Shown here: piece after piece, positions 1-7,027 of the stretch
Layout: each line of letters begins with the position of its first letter
How positions within the stretch are numbered: position 1 is the first letter of the stretch
Assembly (NCBI GenBank): GCA_005879315.1
Contig: VBLC01000085.1
Coordinates: forward strand, 1-37,015
Direction: 5' to 3'
From: Deltaproteobacteria bacterium
GTDB lineage: Bacteria; Myxococcota; Myxococcia; Myxococcales; 40CM-4-68-19
Length of the DNA stretch: 37,015 nucleotides
Notes under the pieces: model-generated
Database searches by the model: none
What the model was told of the DNA's origin: nothing
What the model saw: only the letters and a program-made list of their open reading frames with translations
Program-made: the position numbers and the translations under genes

Positions 1-2
1 TT

Positions 3-953
3 TCGGCGAGCATGTTCGGGGCCTTCGACATCGCGCTGCCTTCGAGCTGGCAGGCGCGGCTCGAGTCGGTCAAGGGAGTCGGGTTCGCCCACGCCTTCGG
101 GATGGGCCTCGGCGCGGGGATCATCGCCGCGCCTTGCACCGGGCCGGTTCTCGCCGGAGTGCTGACCTATGTGGCCGCGCACCGCTCGCCCGTGCTCGGC
201 TTCTGGATGCTCTTCAGTTACGCCATCGGCCTCGGCGTCCTTTTCTTCCTCCTCGGCGCGACCAGCTTGCAGCTGCCGCGGTCCGGGGCGTGGATGGAGA
301 CGGTGAAGAGCATCCTCGGCGTGGCGCTCATCGCGGCCGCCGCGGGGCTGGTCCTGCCGTTCCTGCCCAAGACGTCGCTTCTCTCCTGGCCGAGCAAGAC
401 CGTCGCGACCGTGGCGGGCGTGGTCGCTTTCGCCGCCGTCCTCGCCGGGGCGCTCAGCCTCTCCTTCCACGGCGCTGCCAGGGAAAAGGCGTTCAAGGCC
501 GGCGCTCTGGTCGTGCTGCTCGGCGCTCTCGGCTTGCGCCTTGGATGGCTTGGCGCGCCCTCCGACGCGGCGGCGGCCAACATCGACTGGCTGCGCGATG
601 AGCGCGCTGCGGTGTCTGCCGCGCGCTCCACCGGCAAGCCGCTCCTGATCGACTTCGGGGCCGAATGGTGCGCGGCCTGCAAGGAGCTGGACGTGCATAC
701 CTGGAGCGATCCCACGGTGGCCAGGGAAGTGGCGCAGAGATTCGTGCCCCTCAAGATCGACGCCACCGCCGAGACGGAGCAGATCGAAGCGCTGGAGAAG
801 AAATATGCGATCCCCGGCCTGCCCACGGTCTTGATGATGGCCTGTCGCGACGAGAAACCGCCCGAGTGCTCGGTCCCGGGCGATGGGCCGGGGCGGGTCG
901 TCGGTTTCCTGCCTCCGAGCGAGATGCTCGAGCGGCTGAGACGCGTCGAATGA
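3..953 (+). CDS. dsbD: Thiol:disulfide interchange protein DsbD, C-terminal part (5' end outside window)
   Basis: DsbD carries electrons from cytoplasmic thioredoxin across the inner membrane to periplasmic thiol proteins. The reading frame is open to the window edge, and the ATG at 12 lies inside a stretch (SASMFGAFDIALPSS) that is internal in DsbD proteins, so the gene is truncated on the left. The visible part starts near the second half of the membrane domain. It holds the second conserved membrane cysteine (IIAAPCTGPVLAG) and about five hydrophobic segments up to roughly residue 185 counted from that ATG. A periplasmic thioredoxin-like domain follows with the active site WCAACKELD and the motif GLPTV near the cis-proline position. 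The first membrane cysteine and any N-terminal domain lie outside the window. The stop overlaps the start of the next small gene (ATGA), so the two are probably co-translated. Confidence 0.9.
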   Translation, partial: SASMFGAFDIALPSSWQARLESVKGVGFAHAFGMGLGAGIIAAPCTGPVLAGVLTYVAAHRSPVLGFWMLFSYAIGLGVLFFLLGATSLQLPRSGAWMETVKSILGVALIAAAAGLVLPFLPKTSLLSWPSKTVATVAGVVAFAAVLAGALSLSFHGAAREKAFKAGALVVLLGALGLRLGWLGAPSDAAAANIDWLRDERAAVSAARSTGKPLLIDFGAEWCAACKELDVHTWSDPTVAREVAQRFVPLKIDATAETEQIEALEKKYAIPGLPTVLMMACRDEKPPECSVPGDGPGRVVGFLPPSEMLERLRRVE

Positions 954-1144
954 GGGCCCTTCTCCTGCTGGCGCCGTTCTCGTTCGCGTTCTCGTTTGCA
1001 TGCGGCCATGGCGAGGCGGCGCTGCGCGAAGAGCAAGCCAGCTCGCGCCACTATCGCGACGCCTACGAGTCTCAGGCTCAGCAGATCGCCCAGCTCAAGG
1101 CGCGCATCGCCGAGATGGAGAAGCGCGGCTGCCGCTCGCCCTGA
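950..1144 (+). CDS. Small predicted lipoprotein with coiled-coil tail
   Basis: A 64-residue reading frame whose ATG at 950 overlaps the dsbD stop in an ATGA arrangement, typical of translational coupling. The N-terminus is a hydrophobic export signal rich in Leu, Phe and Ala that ends at a cysteine (FSFAC), which could be a weak lipobox. The rest is charged and helical, with a heptad-like stretch (QAQQIAQLKARIAEMEK) that suggests a short coiled coil. It ends 7 bp before the stop of the convergent kinase gene. The family is not recognised. The case for it being a real gene rests on the coupling to dsbD and the signal sequence. A periplasmic, possibly membrane-anchored, location is inferred. 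Confidence 0.55.
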   Translation: MRALLLLAPFSFAFSFACGHGEAALREEQASSRHYRDAYESQAQQIAQLKARIAEMEKRGCRSP

Positions 1145-1151
1145 GGGAAGC

Positions 1152-2606
1152 TCATTTCCGCAGCGCCGACTGAACCGCGGCAAGCAGTCCTTCGGGCGCG
1201 AAGGGCTTCTCGACGAAAGCCTCGCAGCGCAGCTCGCGCGCGGCCGCCGCCACCTCGCGGTCGGCCGAGAGCAGGACCACGCAGGGCAGGTGGCCGAGCG
1301 CGCGCACCTCGACGAGGAGGGCGCGCCCGTCCATCTCGGGCATGCGCAGGTCGAGGACCATCGCCTGGGGCGGGTCGCGGCGGATCTTCTCCAGCGCGGC
1401 GCGCCCGCCGGAGGCCCAGTCGGCCTCGAAGCCGTGCTCGGAGAGGAACTCTGCGAGCATGCGCGCGAGAGGCTCATCGTCGTCCACGACCAGCACCGAT
1501 CCGGCGGCCCGGGTTGGAGCGCGATCCTTGCCGTCCGGGCGCAGGGGCAGCTCGAGCACCAGAGCGCGCCGCTCCGCGCGCAACTCTCCGCCGTGGAGCA
1601 GGGCGGCCTCGCGGGCCACCACGAGACCCATGCCCAGCCCCTGCCGCTGGCCCAGGGGCAGCTCCCAGCGCGGCGCGAAGGCGCCCGCCCGCTCGCGCTC
1701 GGAGAGGGCCGCGCCGTTCCAGGAGACGCGGAGCTGGAGGTGAGCGTCTTTCCGCCGAGCGTCGACGGTGAGCTTCGGCCCCAGCGCGCGGGCGCGGAGG
1801 ATCATCGCCGTCAGGGCGCGCTCGATGCGCTCGCGGTCGGCCAGAAGCGGCAGCTCCGGCTCGACGTGGACCGCCAGGTCGGCATTGGCGGCAAGCCGCT
1901 TGAGCGAGCGGAGGCTGGCGTCGACCAGTTCCTCCGTCTGGCAAGATTCCTGGTGGAGCACGAAGCGGCCCGTCTCGATGCGCGAGACCTCCAGCATCTC
2001 CTCCAACAGCGAATGGAGGCGCTCCGCTTGCCGCTCGAGCACCTGGACGTGCCGCGGGTCGCAGTTCTCGCCTCTCTCCAGCCGCCGAGCGAGCGAATAG
2101 GAAAAGCCCTTGATGCTGGTGAGCGGCGTCTTCAGCTCGTGGGCGGCGAGGCTGAGGAAGCGATCCTTGCGCGCCTCGCGCTCGGCCGCGGCGAGCACCA
2201 GGCCGGCGCGGGAGAGCAACGGCCGCAGCGCGCGCAGGTCGCGCAAGCCGCTGTCGAAACGGAGCGAGAGCGTCCCCACCAGCTCCTCGCGCACCGCGAG
2301 CGGCACGGCGGCGGCGTCGACCTGCCACTCCACTTCGCCGCTCTGCAGGGCGCGCTCCGCCAGATCGGCTGGACAGGGTTCGCCATCCGATCCGAGCAGC
2401 TTCAGTCCGCCTGGCGATCGCAGATGCACGGCCGCGCCCGCAGTCCCGGCGAGGCGGCGCGCGATCCGCGCGATGCGCGCGGCCAGCTCCGAAGTCGTCT
2501 CTCCCTCGAGCGCGGCATCGGCCAGCTGCGCCGCTGCGCCCGAGGCGTGGAAGGCGGTCTCGATGCGCTGCTGCAGCGAGAAGAGCCGCTCGATGATCTT
2601 CCGCAC
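1152..2606 (-). CDS. Hybrid histidine kinase with C-terminal receiver domain; ATP-binding motifs degenerate
   Basis: Numbering from the GTG at 2606 (484 aa), a GAF-like sensor region occupies about residues 20-140. A dimerisation/phosphoacceptor domain follows with the H-box FLSLAAHELKTPLTS (His156), then an ATPase-like domain at 240-355. A receiver domain covers 369-484 with the acidic cluster VVDDDE, phospho-acceptor Asp419 (VLDLRMPEMDG), Ser447 and Lys467. The ATPase domain looks damaged. The N-box position reads LTAMILRA without its Asn residues and the G1 position reads SWNGAA without the Asp, while the glycine-rich G2 loop (GLGMGL) remains. No transmembrane segment is seen. The start is uncertain: coding-like sequence with strong GC3 continues upstream to about 2750, but no ATG, GTG or TTG is in frame there. 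The gene is divergent from the 2910 gene pair. Confidence 0.75.
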   Translation of the reverse strand: MRKIIERLFSLQQRIETAFHASGAAAQLADAALEGETTSELAARIARIARRLAGTAGAAVHLRSPGGLKLLGSDGEPCPADLAERALQSGEVEWQVDAAAVPLAVREELVGTLSLRFDSGLRDLRALRPLLSRAGLVLAAAEREARKDRFLSLAAHELKTPLTSIKGFSYSLARRLERGENCDPRHVQVLERQAERLHSLLEEMLEVSRIETGRFVLHQESCQTEELVDASLRSLKRLAANADLAVHVEPELPLLADRERIERALTAMILRARALGPKLTVDARRKDAHLQLRVSWNGAALSERERAGAFAPRWELPLGQRQGLGMGLVVAREAALLHGGELRAERRALVLELPLRPDGKDRAPTRAAGSVLVVDDDEPLARMLAEFLSEHGFEADWASGGRAALEKIRRDPPQAMVLDLRMPEMDGRALLVEVRALGHLPCVVLLSADREVAAAARELRCEAFVEKPFAPEGLLAAVQSALRK

Positions 2607-2909
2607 CGACGAGCCGAGGATGCGCGTGCCGTCGCGCAGGAAGGCGAGCCACGATCCGGCCGGCGCCGGCGCGACGCGGGCCTGCAGCGCCTGCGCCGCC
2701 GGCCGATGCAGCAGGCCGGCCCAGAGGCCGTGCTCTTTGACAAGTCGAAGTTGCAGCGCGCGCTCCCGGCGGGGGCCGTTTCGGGACCCTGGGTGCCAAT
2801 CTGGGCATCCCAAAACGCGACCGGGACTGGGAAAAGGCTTGGAATTCGGACGCGCCCGCCCGGCACGCAGGCTGCAAAAACTCGCGTCCGCAGTCCACTG
2901 GCGGACTGC
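2607..2909. other. Divergent regulatory region between the hybrid kinase and the exported-protein operon
   Basis: About 300 bp with no firmly assigned start on the left side. Positions 2607-2750 may still be the 5' coding part of the kinase. The rest holds an imperfect inverted repeat at 2735-2750 (CTTTGAC, 2 bp, GTCGAAG; one mismatch per arm), a hairpin at 2791-2811 (GGGTGCC pairing with GGCATCCC with one bulged T, 6-nt loop), a sigma-54-like promoter at 2861-2876 and a perfect 8-bp inverted repeat at 2889-2910. The density of symmetric elements supports a control region serving the plus-strand operon. Confidence 0.5.
2861..2876 (+). promoter_or_regulatory. Candidate sigma-54 promoter (-24/-12)
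   Basis: The sequence reads CGGCACG, 4 bp, CTGCA. The sigma-54 consensus is TGGCACG-N4-TTGCW. The invariant GG (2862-2863) and GC (2874-2875) are 10 bp apart as required, and two other positions differ from consensus. The predicted start is near 2887, about 23 bp before the GTG at 2910. The imperfect inverted repeat centred near 2742 would lie at about -145, a usual distance for an enhancer-binding-protein site. Confidence 0.45.
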
Positions 2910-2910
2910 G
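2889..2910 (+). repeat. Perfect inverted repeat overlapping the start codon of the 2910 gene
   Basis: CGCAGTCC and GGACTGCG, separated by 6 bp, form an 8-bp stem. It begins within a few bases of the predicted sigma-54 transcription start and ends on the first base of the GTG start codon. A second register (GTCCGC at 2886 with GCGGAC at 2901) competes for the same bases. It could be an operator or an mRNA 5' hairpin that limits translation. Confidence 0.5.
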
Positions 2911-3512
2911 TGGAGGGGTCTCTGCGCAGATCGCTCGCACTCTGCGTGTGGGCGGCGCTCGCCGCCCCGCCCAGCGGGGCGGAAGATTTTTCTGAGCCGC
3001 GCCTGGCCGAGGTCCAGGCAGCCGCGGCGCGCAAGGCCGCGGGCGAGGCGGCTGACGACGCCTCGCGGACGTCGCGGGCGCGCAACGCGCACTGGGCGCC
3101 GGTCGTCCGCGGTCAGGCGGGCTGGAAGGACGACGTGCGCAGCAGGCGCGGCGAGTTCCGTCTCGCGCCGCTGATCGAGGACGATACCGGAGCGGCGCGC
3201 GCCTGGGCCGTCATGGTCACCTGGGATTTCTCGCAGGTGATCTACGCGCGCGAGGAGTCGCAGATCGCGCTTGCCCATTCGCACCTGGCGCGCCTCAGAC
3301 GCGAGGCCGCCGAGCGGGCCGGGGTGCTCTGGGTCGACCGCGTTCGCGCGCGCGTCGCGCTGGCGGGAATTCCACCGGGCACGCGGCGACTCGAAGCGCA
3401 GCTGGAGATGTTGCGCCTCACGGCTGAGCTGGACGCATTGACGGGCGGACTCTTTCGCGACGCGCTCGCGCGAGAAGAGCGCACCTGCACCGACTTGGAG
3501 GAAAAGAAATGA
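2910..3512 (+). CDS. Exported TolC-like protein, short
   Basis: The product is 200 aa. The GTG start at 2910 gives a good signal peptide (basic LRRS, hydrophobic core LALCVWAALAA, cleavage region PSGAED). The mature part resembles the repeat unit of TolC-type outer-membrane efflux proteins: an aromatic strand-like stretch (HWAPVVRGQAGWKDD), then AVMVTWDFSQVIYAREE, then long amphipathic helices rich in Arg and Glu up to the Leu-rich ELDALTGGLF. It is about half the usual TolC length, so it is either a family of short relatives or a single-repeat protein. An outer-membrane or periplasmic location is inferred. Its stop overlaps the start of the next gene (ATGA), so the two proteins are probably made together. 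A sigma-54-like promoter lies just upstream. Confidence 0.6.
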   Translation: MEGSLRRSLALCVWAALAAPPSGAEDFSEPRLAEVQAAAARKAAGEAADDASRTSRARNAHWAPVVRGQAGWKDDVRSRRGEFRLAPLIEDDTGAARAWAVMVTWDFSQVIYAREESQIALAHSHLARLRREAAERAGVLWVDRVRARVALAGIPPGTRRLEAQLEMLRLTAELDALTGGLFRDALAREERTCTDLEEKK

Positions 3513-5089
3513 AGTGGATCTGCCTGGGAGCTTTGTTGGGATGCGCGCAAGTCTCGCAGACCGGCGCCGGAGCCGCCGACGCCGGAGCCGCCCCGCATCT
3601 CGAATCCGTCGAGCCGCAGCCGGGATCGATCCCCGGCTCCGCGAAGTTCACGGTGCGCTTCTCGGCGCAGATGGACGAGGGGCCGCTTCTCGCTGGCTCG
3701 GGGCGGAGCGAGACGGTGGTGCTCGCCGGCGAGGCGGACGTCGAACGGGTCGCTGCCGCCATCGCTCATTCGACGCTCTCTGCGCATGAGCGGCAGCTGC
3801 TCATTCCGGCGGCAGCTGACATCGCAGCGGATGTCCGGTCCATCCAGCTCACGCCCGATCGGCCGCTGCCCGCCGGCGCTTCCTACCTGCTCGTCTCGCC
3901 GCGGCTGAAAGATGCGCAAGGCAGGCATCTGATCGGGAACGGCGCGCGGTTTGCCTATCAAGTCGCGGCGCCGCCCGCGCGGGCCACGCTGATCTCGCCT
4001 CTGGCGGGCGCGGAGGCGCCCCTCAACCTCGCGTACCTGCGCGCCTCCGCGCCCGCTGGAAAGCTCACGCTGCTCGACGAGAAGGGGGCGATTCTCGCAG
4101 GTCCGGTCGAGGCGCAGGGCGAGACGGAGCTGGCCCTCTGCCAACAGGCGCCTTGTACCTCGCTGCAGGCCGGGAAGAAGTACCAGCTCGCGCTCGACGG
4201 CGTCGGCGATGACGCGCAGGTCTTCAGCGCAGCTGCCTGCTCGCGCGACGCTCCGCCTGTGCTGCAGGGCGGCGCTGCGGTGATCGCGGCCCGCGACACC
4301 TCCGTAGTCGCCCAGATCGCGCTCGATTGGCCGGCGCGGGCAGAGCTGCTGGTCGCCGAGGCGCGCAACGGCTCGGTCGACGACGGCTGTCTCGCCAGCG
4401 GCTGCGCGTCCACGCAGGCCGATCTCTCCTGCGCGCCGCCTCCTTGCGGCCCGCAGAGTTTCGTCTGCGTTGCCTCGTTGCGCATCGGCGGACTGAAACC
4501 TGCGGCCGACTATCTCCTGCGCGTTGCGGCGCGCGACGACGTTGGATTCACACTGCGCGGGCCGGAGCAGAAGTTCAGCACCGTGGCTTCGCTGCCGCGC
4601 GTGATCCTTTCGGAGGTGATGGCGACGCCGCCAGGCCCGACTCCGCGCAGCGCCGGCGAATACGTGGAGATCTTGAATCTCGGACCGGGCGCAGCTCTCG
4701 TCGACGGCTTCGCGTTCTCGGCGGAAGACGGCATCGTCCGCCCGCTGCTCGCCTCGCCGCCGCCGCTGCCCGTCCAGCTGCAGCCCGGCGGACGCGCCTT
4801 GGCGGTAGGAGAGTCTTTCGACTCGGCCCGATATCCATCAATTCCGCCGAGCACACCGATCCTGCGCGGCTCTACCAGGCGCCTGCTCGGCCGGGGGCTG
4901 CACAACGGGGCAGCGCCTTTCCGGCTCGTCCTCCAAGGCGCCGTTCCGATCGAGCTGTCGGGCTATCCCGGCGCGCCGCCCAGCTGCCCCGATGGTGCAA
5001 GCCTGCAGCGTGATGAATCCGCTCCTCCCGGCGCGGAGGCAAGGTGGAGCTGCGGACCGGTCGGAGGCACCCCTGGAACGGGACCGTGA
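3509..5089 (+). CDS. Lipoprotein with Ig-like domain and C-terminal lamin-tail domain
   Basis: The product is 526 aa. The N-terminus MKWICLGALLGC is a short lipoprotein signal with a good lipobox (LLGC), so the mature protein is expected to be lipid-anchored and exposed in the periplasm or at the surface. Residues about 27-155 look like an Ig-like Big_5 domain, with the typical opening VEPQPGSIPGSAKFTVRFSA and LTPDRPLPAGASYLL. A cysteine-rich middle part follows (several Cys pairs near 235-320). Residues about 365-500 form a lamin-tail domain (VILSEVMATPPG, GEYVEILNLGPG, VDGFAF). Such domains are common in large extracellular proteins of myxobacteria. The start overlaps the stop of the TolC-like gene. 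The function is unknown; a structural or adhesive role together with its partner is a guess. Confidence 0.75.
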   Translation: MKWICLGALLGCAQVSQTGAGAADAGAAPHLESVEPQPGSIPGSAKFTVRFSAQMDEGPLLAGSGRSETVVLAGEADVERVAAAIAHSTLSAHERQLLIPAAADIAADVRSIQLTPDRPLPAGASYLLVSPRLKDAQGRHLIGNGARFAYQVAAPPARATLISPLAGAEAPLNLAYLRASAPAGKLTLLDEKGAILAGPVEAQGETELALCQQAPCTSLQAGKKYQLALDGVGDDAQVFSAAACSRDAPPVLQGGAAVIAARDTSVVAQIALDWPARAELLVAEARNGSVDDGCLASGCASTQADLSCAPPPCGPQSFVCVASLRIGGLKPAADYLLRVAARDDVGFTLRGPEQKFSTVASLPRVILSEVMATPPGPTPRSAGEYVEILNLGPGAALVDGFAFSAEDGIVRPLLASPPPLPVQLQPGGRALAVGESFDSARYPSIPPSTPILRGSTRRLLGRGLHNGAAPFRLVLQGAVPIELSGYPGAPPSCPDGASLQRDESAPPGAEARWSCGPVGGTPGTGP

Positions 5090-5103
5090 AAGCTGCTAGG
5101 AGC

Positions 5104-5126
5104 GCTCCCAGATTTCCCTTGGGAGC
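5104..5126 (+). repeat. Inverted repeat (hairpin) just before yebC
   Basis: GCTCCCA and TGGGAGC form a perfect 7-bp stem with a 9-nt loop, ending 5 bp before the yebC ATG. An overlapping GGAGCGCTCC palindrome (5099-5108) could compete with it. No T-run follows, so it is a poor intrinsic terminator for the upstream lipoprotein gene. It could be a 5' leader structure. Confidence 0.4.
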
Positions 5127-5131
5127 CGGTG

Positions 5132-5884
5132 ATGTCGGGCCACAACAGGTGGACGAAGATCAAGCGCAAGAAGGAGGCGATGGGTGCGACCAAGGGCGCG
5201 CTCTTCACCAAGTTGATCCGCGAGGTGACGGTGGCGGCGCGCATCGGCGGGGGGGACCCGGAGCACAACGCGCGGCTGCGCTCGGCCGTCCTCGCCGCCC
5301 GCGAAGCGAACATGCCCGCCGACAACATCACCCGCGCCATCAAGAAGGGCACCGGCGAGTTGGAGGGCGTGAACTATGAGGAGATGATCTACGAGGGCTA
5401 CGGCCCCGGCGGCGTGGCGCTGGTGGTCGAGGTTCTCACCGACAACAAGAACCGCACTGCCGGCGACGTGCGCGCCACCTTCACCAAAGGCGGCGGCAGC
5501 CTGGCGGCGAGCGGGGCGGTGGCCTTCGTCTTCGACCGCAAGGGCGTCGTGCCGGTGAAGAAGGGCCCGAGCGAGGACGAGGTCATGGAGCTCGCGCTCG
5601 ACGCGGGCGCCGAGGACGTGCTCCCCGACGGCGAAGGGGGGTTCGAGGTGCGCACCGACACCGGTTCGCTCATGCACGTGCACAAGGCGTTGGAGAGCAA
5701 GCTCCCGGTCGGCGCTCCGCGGATGATGCACCTGCCCAAGACTACCGTCCGCGTGGCGGGGGAAACGGCGGAGAAGGTGCTGCGGCTGATCGAGAATCTC
5801 GAGGAGAACGAGGACGTCCAGCACGTCTATGCCAACTTCGAGATCGACGACGCGGAGATGGCGGCGATAGAATCGCGCGTCTAG
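5132..5884 (+). CDS. yebC: YebC/PmpR family protein
   Basis: The 250-aa product has the diagnostic N-terminus MSGHNRWTKIKRKKEAMGATKG. Further family motifs are NMPADNITRAIKKGTG, YEGYGPGGVA and the central DNKNRTAGDVR. YebC proteins act in the cytoplasm; members have been described as transcription regulators and more recently as factors that help ribosomes through difficult sequences such as proline runs. The ATG at 5132 fits the family start better than the GTG one codon upstream. It heads a plus-strand operon with ruvC (stop and start are directly adjacent), the usual yebC-ruvC-ruvA-ruvB arrangement of many Gram-negative bacteria. A hairpin sits directly upstream. Confidence 0.95.
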   Translation: MSGHNRWTKIKRKKEAMGATKGALFTKLIREVTVAARIGGGDPEHNARLRSAVLAAREANMPADNITRAIKKGTGELEGVNYEEMIYEGYGPGGVALVVEVLTDNKNRTAGDVRATFTKGGGSLAASGAVAFVFDRKGVVPVKKGPSEDEVMELALDAGAEDVLPDGEGGFEVRTDTGSLMHVHKALESKLPVGAPRMMHLPKTTVRVAGETAEKVLRLIENLEENEDVQHVYANFEIDDAEMAAIESRV

Positions 5885-6421
5885 ATGCGCGTCTTGGGAA
5901 TCGACCCGGGTTCCCGCTACTGCGGATTCGGCGTCGTCGAGGACGCCGGGGGGACGCGTGTCCGCCATCTGGCGCACGGCGTATTCATCCTGGGCGCGGA
6001 CCGGCCCATCGAGGACCGGCTGCGCTCGCTGCACGAAGGCCTCGCCGCCGCGCTCGCGCAGCACCGGCCCGAGGTAGTGGCGGTCGAGGACGTCTTCCAT
6101 GCCCGCAATGCCCGGAGCGCGCTGGTCTTGGGGCAGGCCCGCGGCGTCGCCCTCTTGGCGGCGGCGCAGGCCGGCGTCGTTGTGCGGAGCTTCTCGCCCA
6201 GCACCATCAAGCAGGCAGTGACCGGCAGCGGCCGCGCGGAGAAGGACCAGGTGAGTCGGATGGTGGCCGTTCTGCTCGGCCTGCAGCTCGAGGGCCGCCT
6301 CGATGCCAGCGACGCCCTCGCGGCGGCCATCTGCGGCGTCCTGCGCACCCGCTCCCCGGAGCTGGAGTCGCCGCGAAAAAAAAATAATTATTTTTTTCTC
6401 AAGGCGCGGGGGCGGAGGTGA
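5885..6421 (+). CDS. ruvC: Crossover junction endodeoxyribonuclease RuvC
   Basis: RuvC cuts Holliday junctions symmetrically once RuvAB has moved them. The 178-aa protein shows the catalytic carboxylates in their normal contexts: Asp in LGIDPGS, Glu in VAVEDVFHARNARSA, and the Asp pair in DASDALAAAIC. The start follows the yebC stop with no gap. Unusual is a C-terminal tail of about 20 residues after the conserved fold, containing RKKNNYFFLK. It is encoded by an A/T-only palindrome in an otherwise very GC-rich gene. The stop overlaps the GTG start of ruvA (GTGA). The fold and active site look complete; the tail looks like an add-on. Confidence 0.95.
   Translation: MRVLGIDPGSRYCGFGVVEDAGGTRVRHLAHGVFILGADRPIEDRLRSLHEGLAAALAQHRPEVVAVEDVFHARNARSALVLGQARGVALLAAAQAGVVVRSFSPSTIKQAVTGSGRAEKDQVSRMVAVLLGLQLEGRLDASDALAAAICGVLRTRSPELESPRKKNNYFFLKARGRR
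6378..6397. repeat. A/T-only 20-bp perfect palindrome inside the 3' end of ruvC
   Basis: Seven A, then TAATTA, then seven T. It is preceded by two more A, giving a run of nine A from 6376 to 6384. It is the most AT-rich stretch noticed in the window and lies about 20 bp upstream of the ruvA start. It could form a hairpin, bind a protein that prefers AT-rich DNA, act as an internal promoter element, or cause transcriptional slippage. Confidence 0.85.
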
Positions 6422-7026
6422 TCGCCCGGCTTTCTGGCGTCCTTTTGGAGAAGGGCGCCGAGTCGGCGGTCATCGATGTCGGCGGCGTGGGGTACCTGGT
6501 CCACCTCTCGCTGCAATCGATGGGCGCGCTGCCCCCTGAGGGCGACCGGGTCCAGCTGCGCTGCCACACGCACGTCCGCGAGGATGCGCTGCAGCTGTTC
6601 GCCTTCGCCACTCCCGAGGAGGAAGAGCTGTTTCACCTGCTCGTCTCTGTCTCCGGCGTAGGGCCGAAGCTGGCGGTGAACATCCTCTCCGGCATGCCGG
6701 CCACCGAGCTCGCCAGCGCCATCCTCCACTCCGAGCATGCCCGGCTGACGAGGATCTCCGGCGTGGGCAAGAAGACCGCGGAGCGCCTTGTGGTGGAGCT
6801 GAGGGACAAGATCAAGACGAGCGGCCTGGCGGCGGCGCGCACGCCATCGCAGCCGCCGCCCTTCGCCGCCGCCGACCAGGCGCTGCTGTCGGCGCTGGTG
6901 AACCTCGGCTATCGTCCCGCCGCCGCCGAGCGGACGGCGGAACAGGTCCGGCGCAGCCTCGGCCCCTCCGCGCCGCTCGAAGCGCAGCTGCGCGAGGCGC
7001 TCCGTCTCATCGCCGGAGCGCCCTGA
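6418..7026 (+). CDS. ruvA: Holliday junction branch-migration protein RuvA
   Basis: RuvA binds four-way junctions as a tetramer and loads the RuvB motor. The 202-aa product begins with the N-terminal OB-fold (MIARLSGVLLEKG, VDVGGVGYLV-type strand). Two helix-hairpin-helix motifs follow (LVSVSGVGPKLAVNIL near residue 80 and LTRISGVGKKTAERLVVELRDKI near 110). After an Ala/Pro linker comes the small C-terminal domain III that contacts RuvB (ALVNLGYRPAAAERT). The start is GTG at 6418, overlapping the ruvC stop. Length and domains are normal for the family. Confidence 0.96.
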   Translation: MIARLSGVLLEKGAESAVIDVGGVGYLVHLSLQSMGALPPEGDRVQLRCHTHVREDALQLFAFATPEEEELFHLLVSVSGVGPKLAVNILSGMPATELASAILHSEHARLTRISGVGKKTAERLVVELRDKIKTSGLAAARTPSQPPPFAAADQALLSALVNLGYRPAAAERTAEQVRRSLGPSAPLEAQLREALRLIAGAP

Positions 7027-7027
7027 G

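Noticed and set aside
996-2909. Upstream part of the long plus-strand frame ending at 3512
   Set aside because: It is antisense to the hybrid kinase and has no export signal. The real gene starts at the GTG at 2910, which gives a proper signal peptide.
2607-3284. Kinase frame extended to an ATG at 3284
   Set aside because: It would run antisense through the TolC-like gene and its promoter; the translated part upstream of about 2760 is not protein-like.
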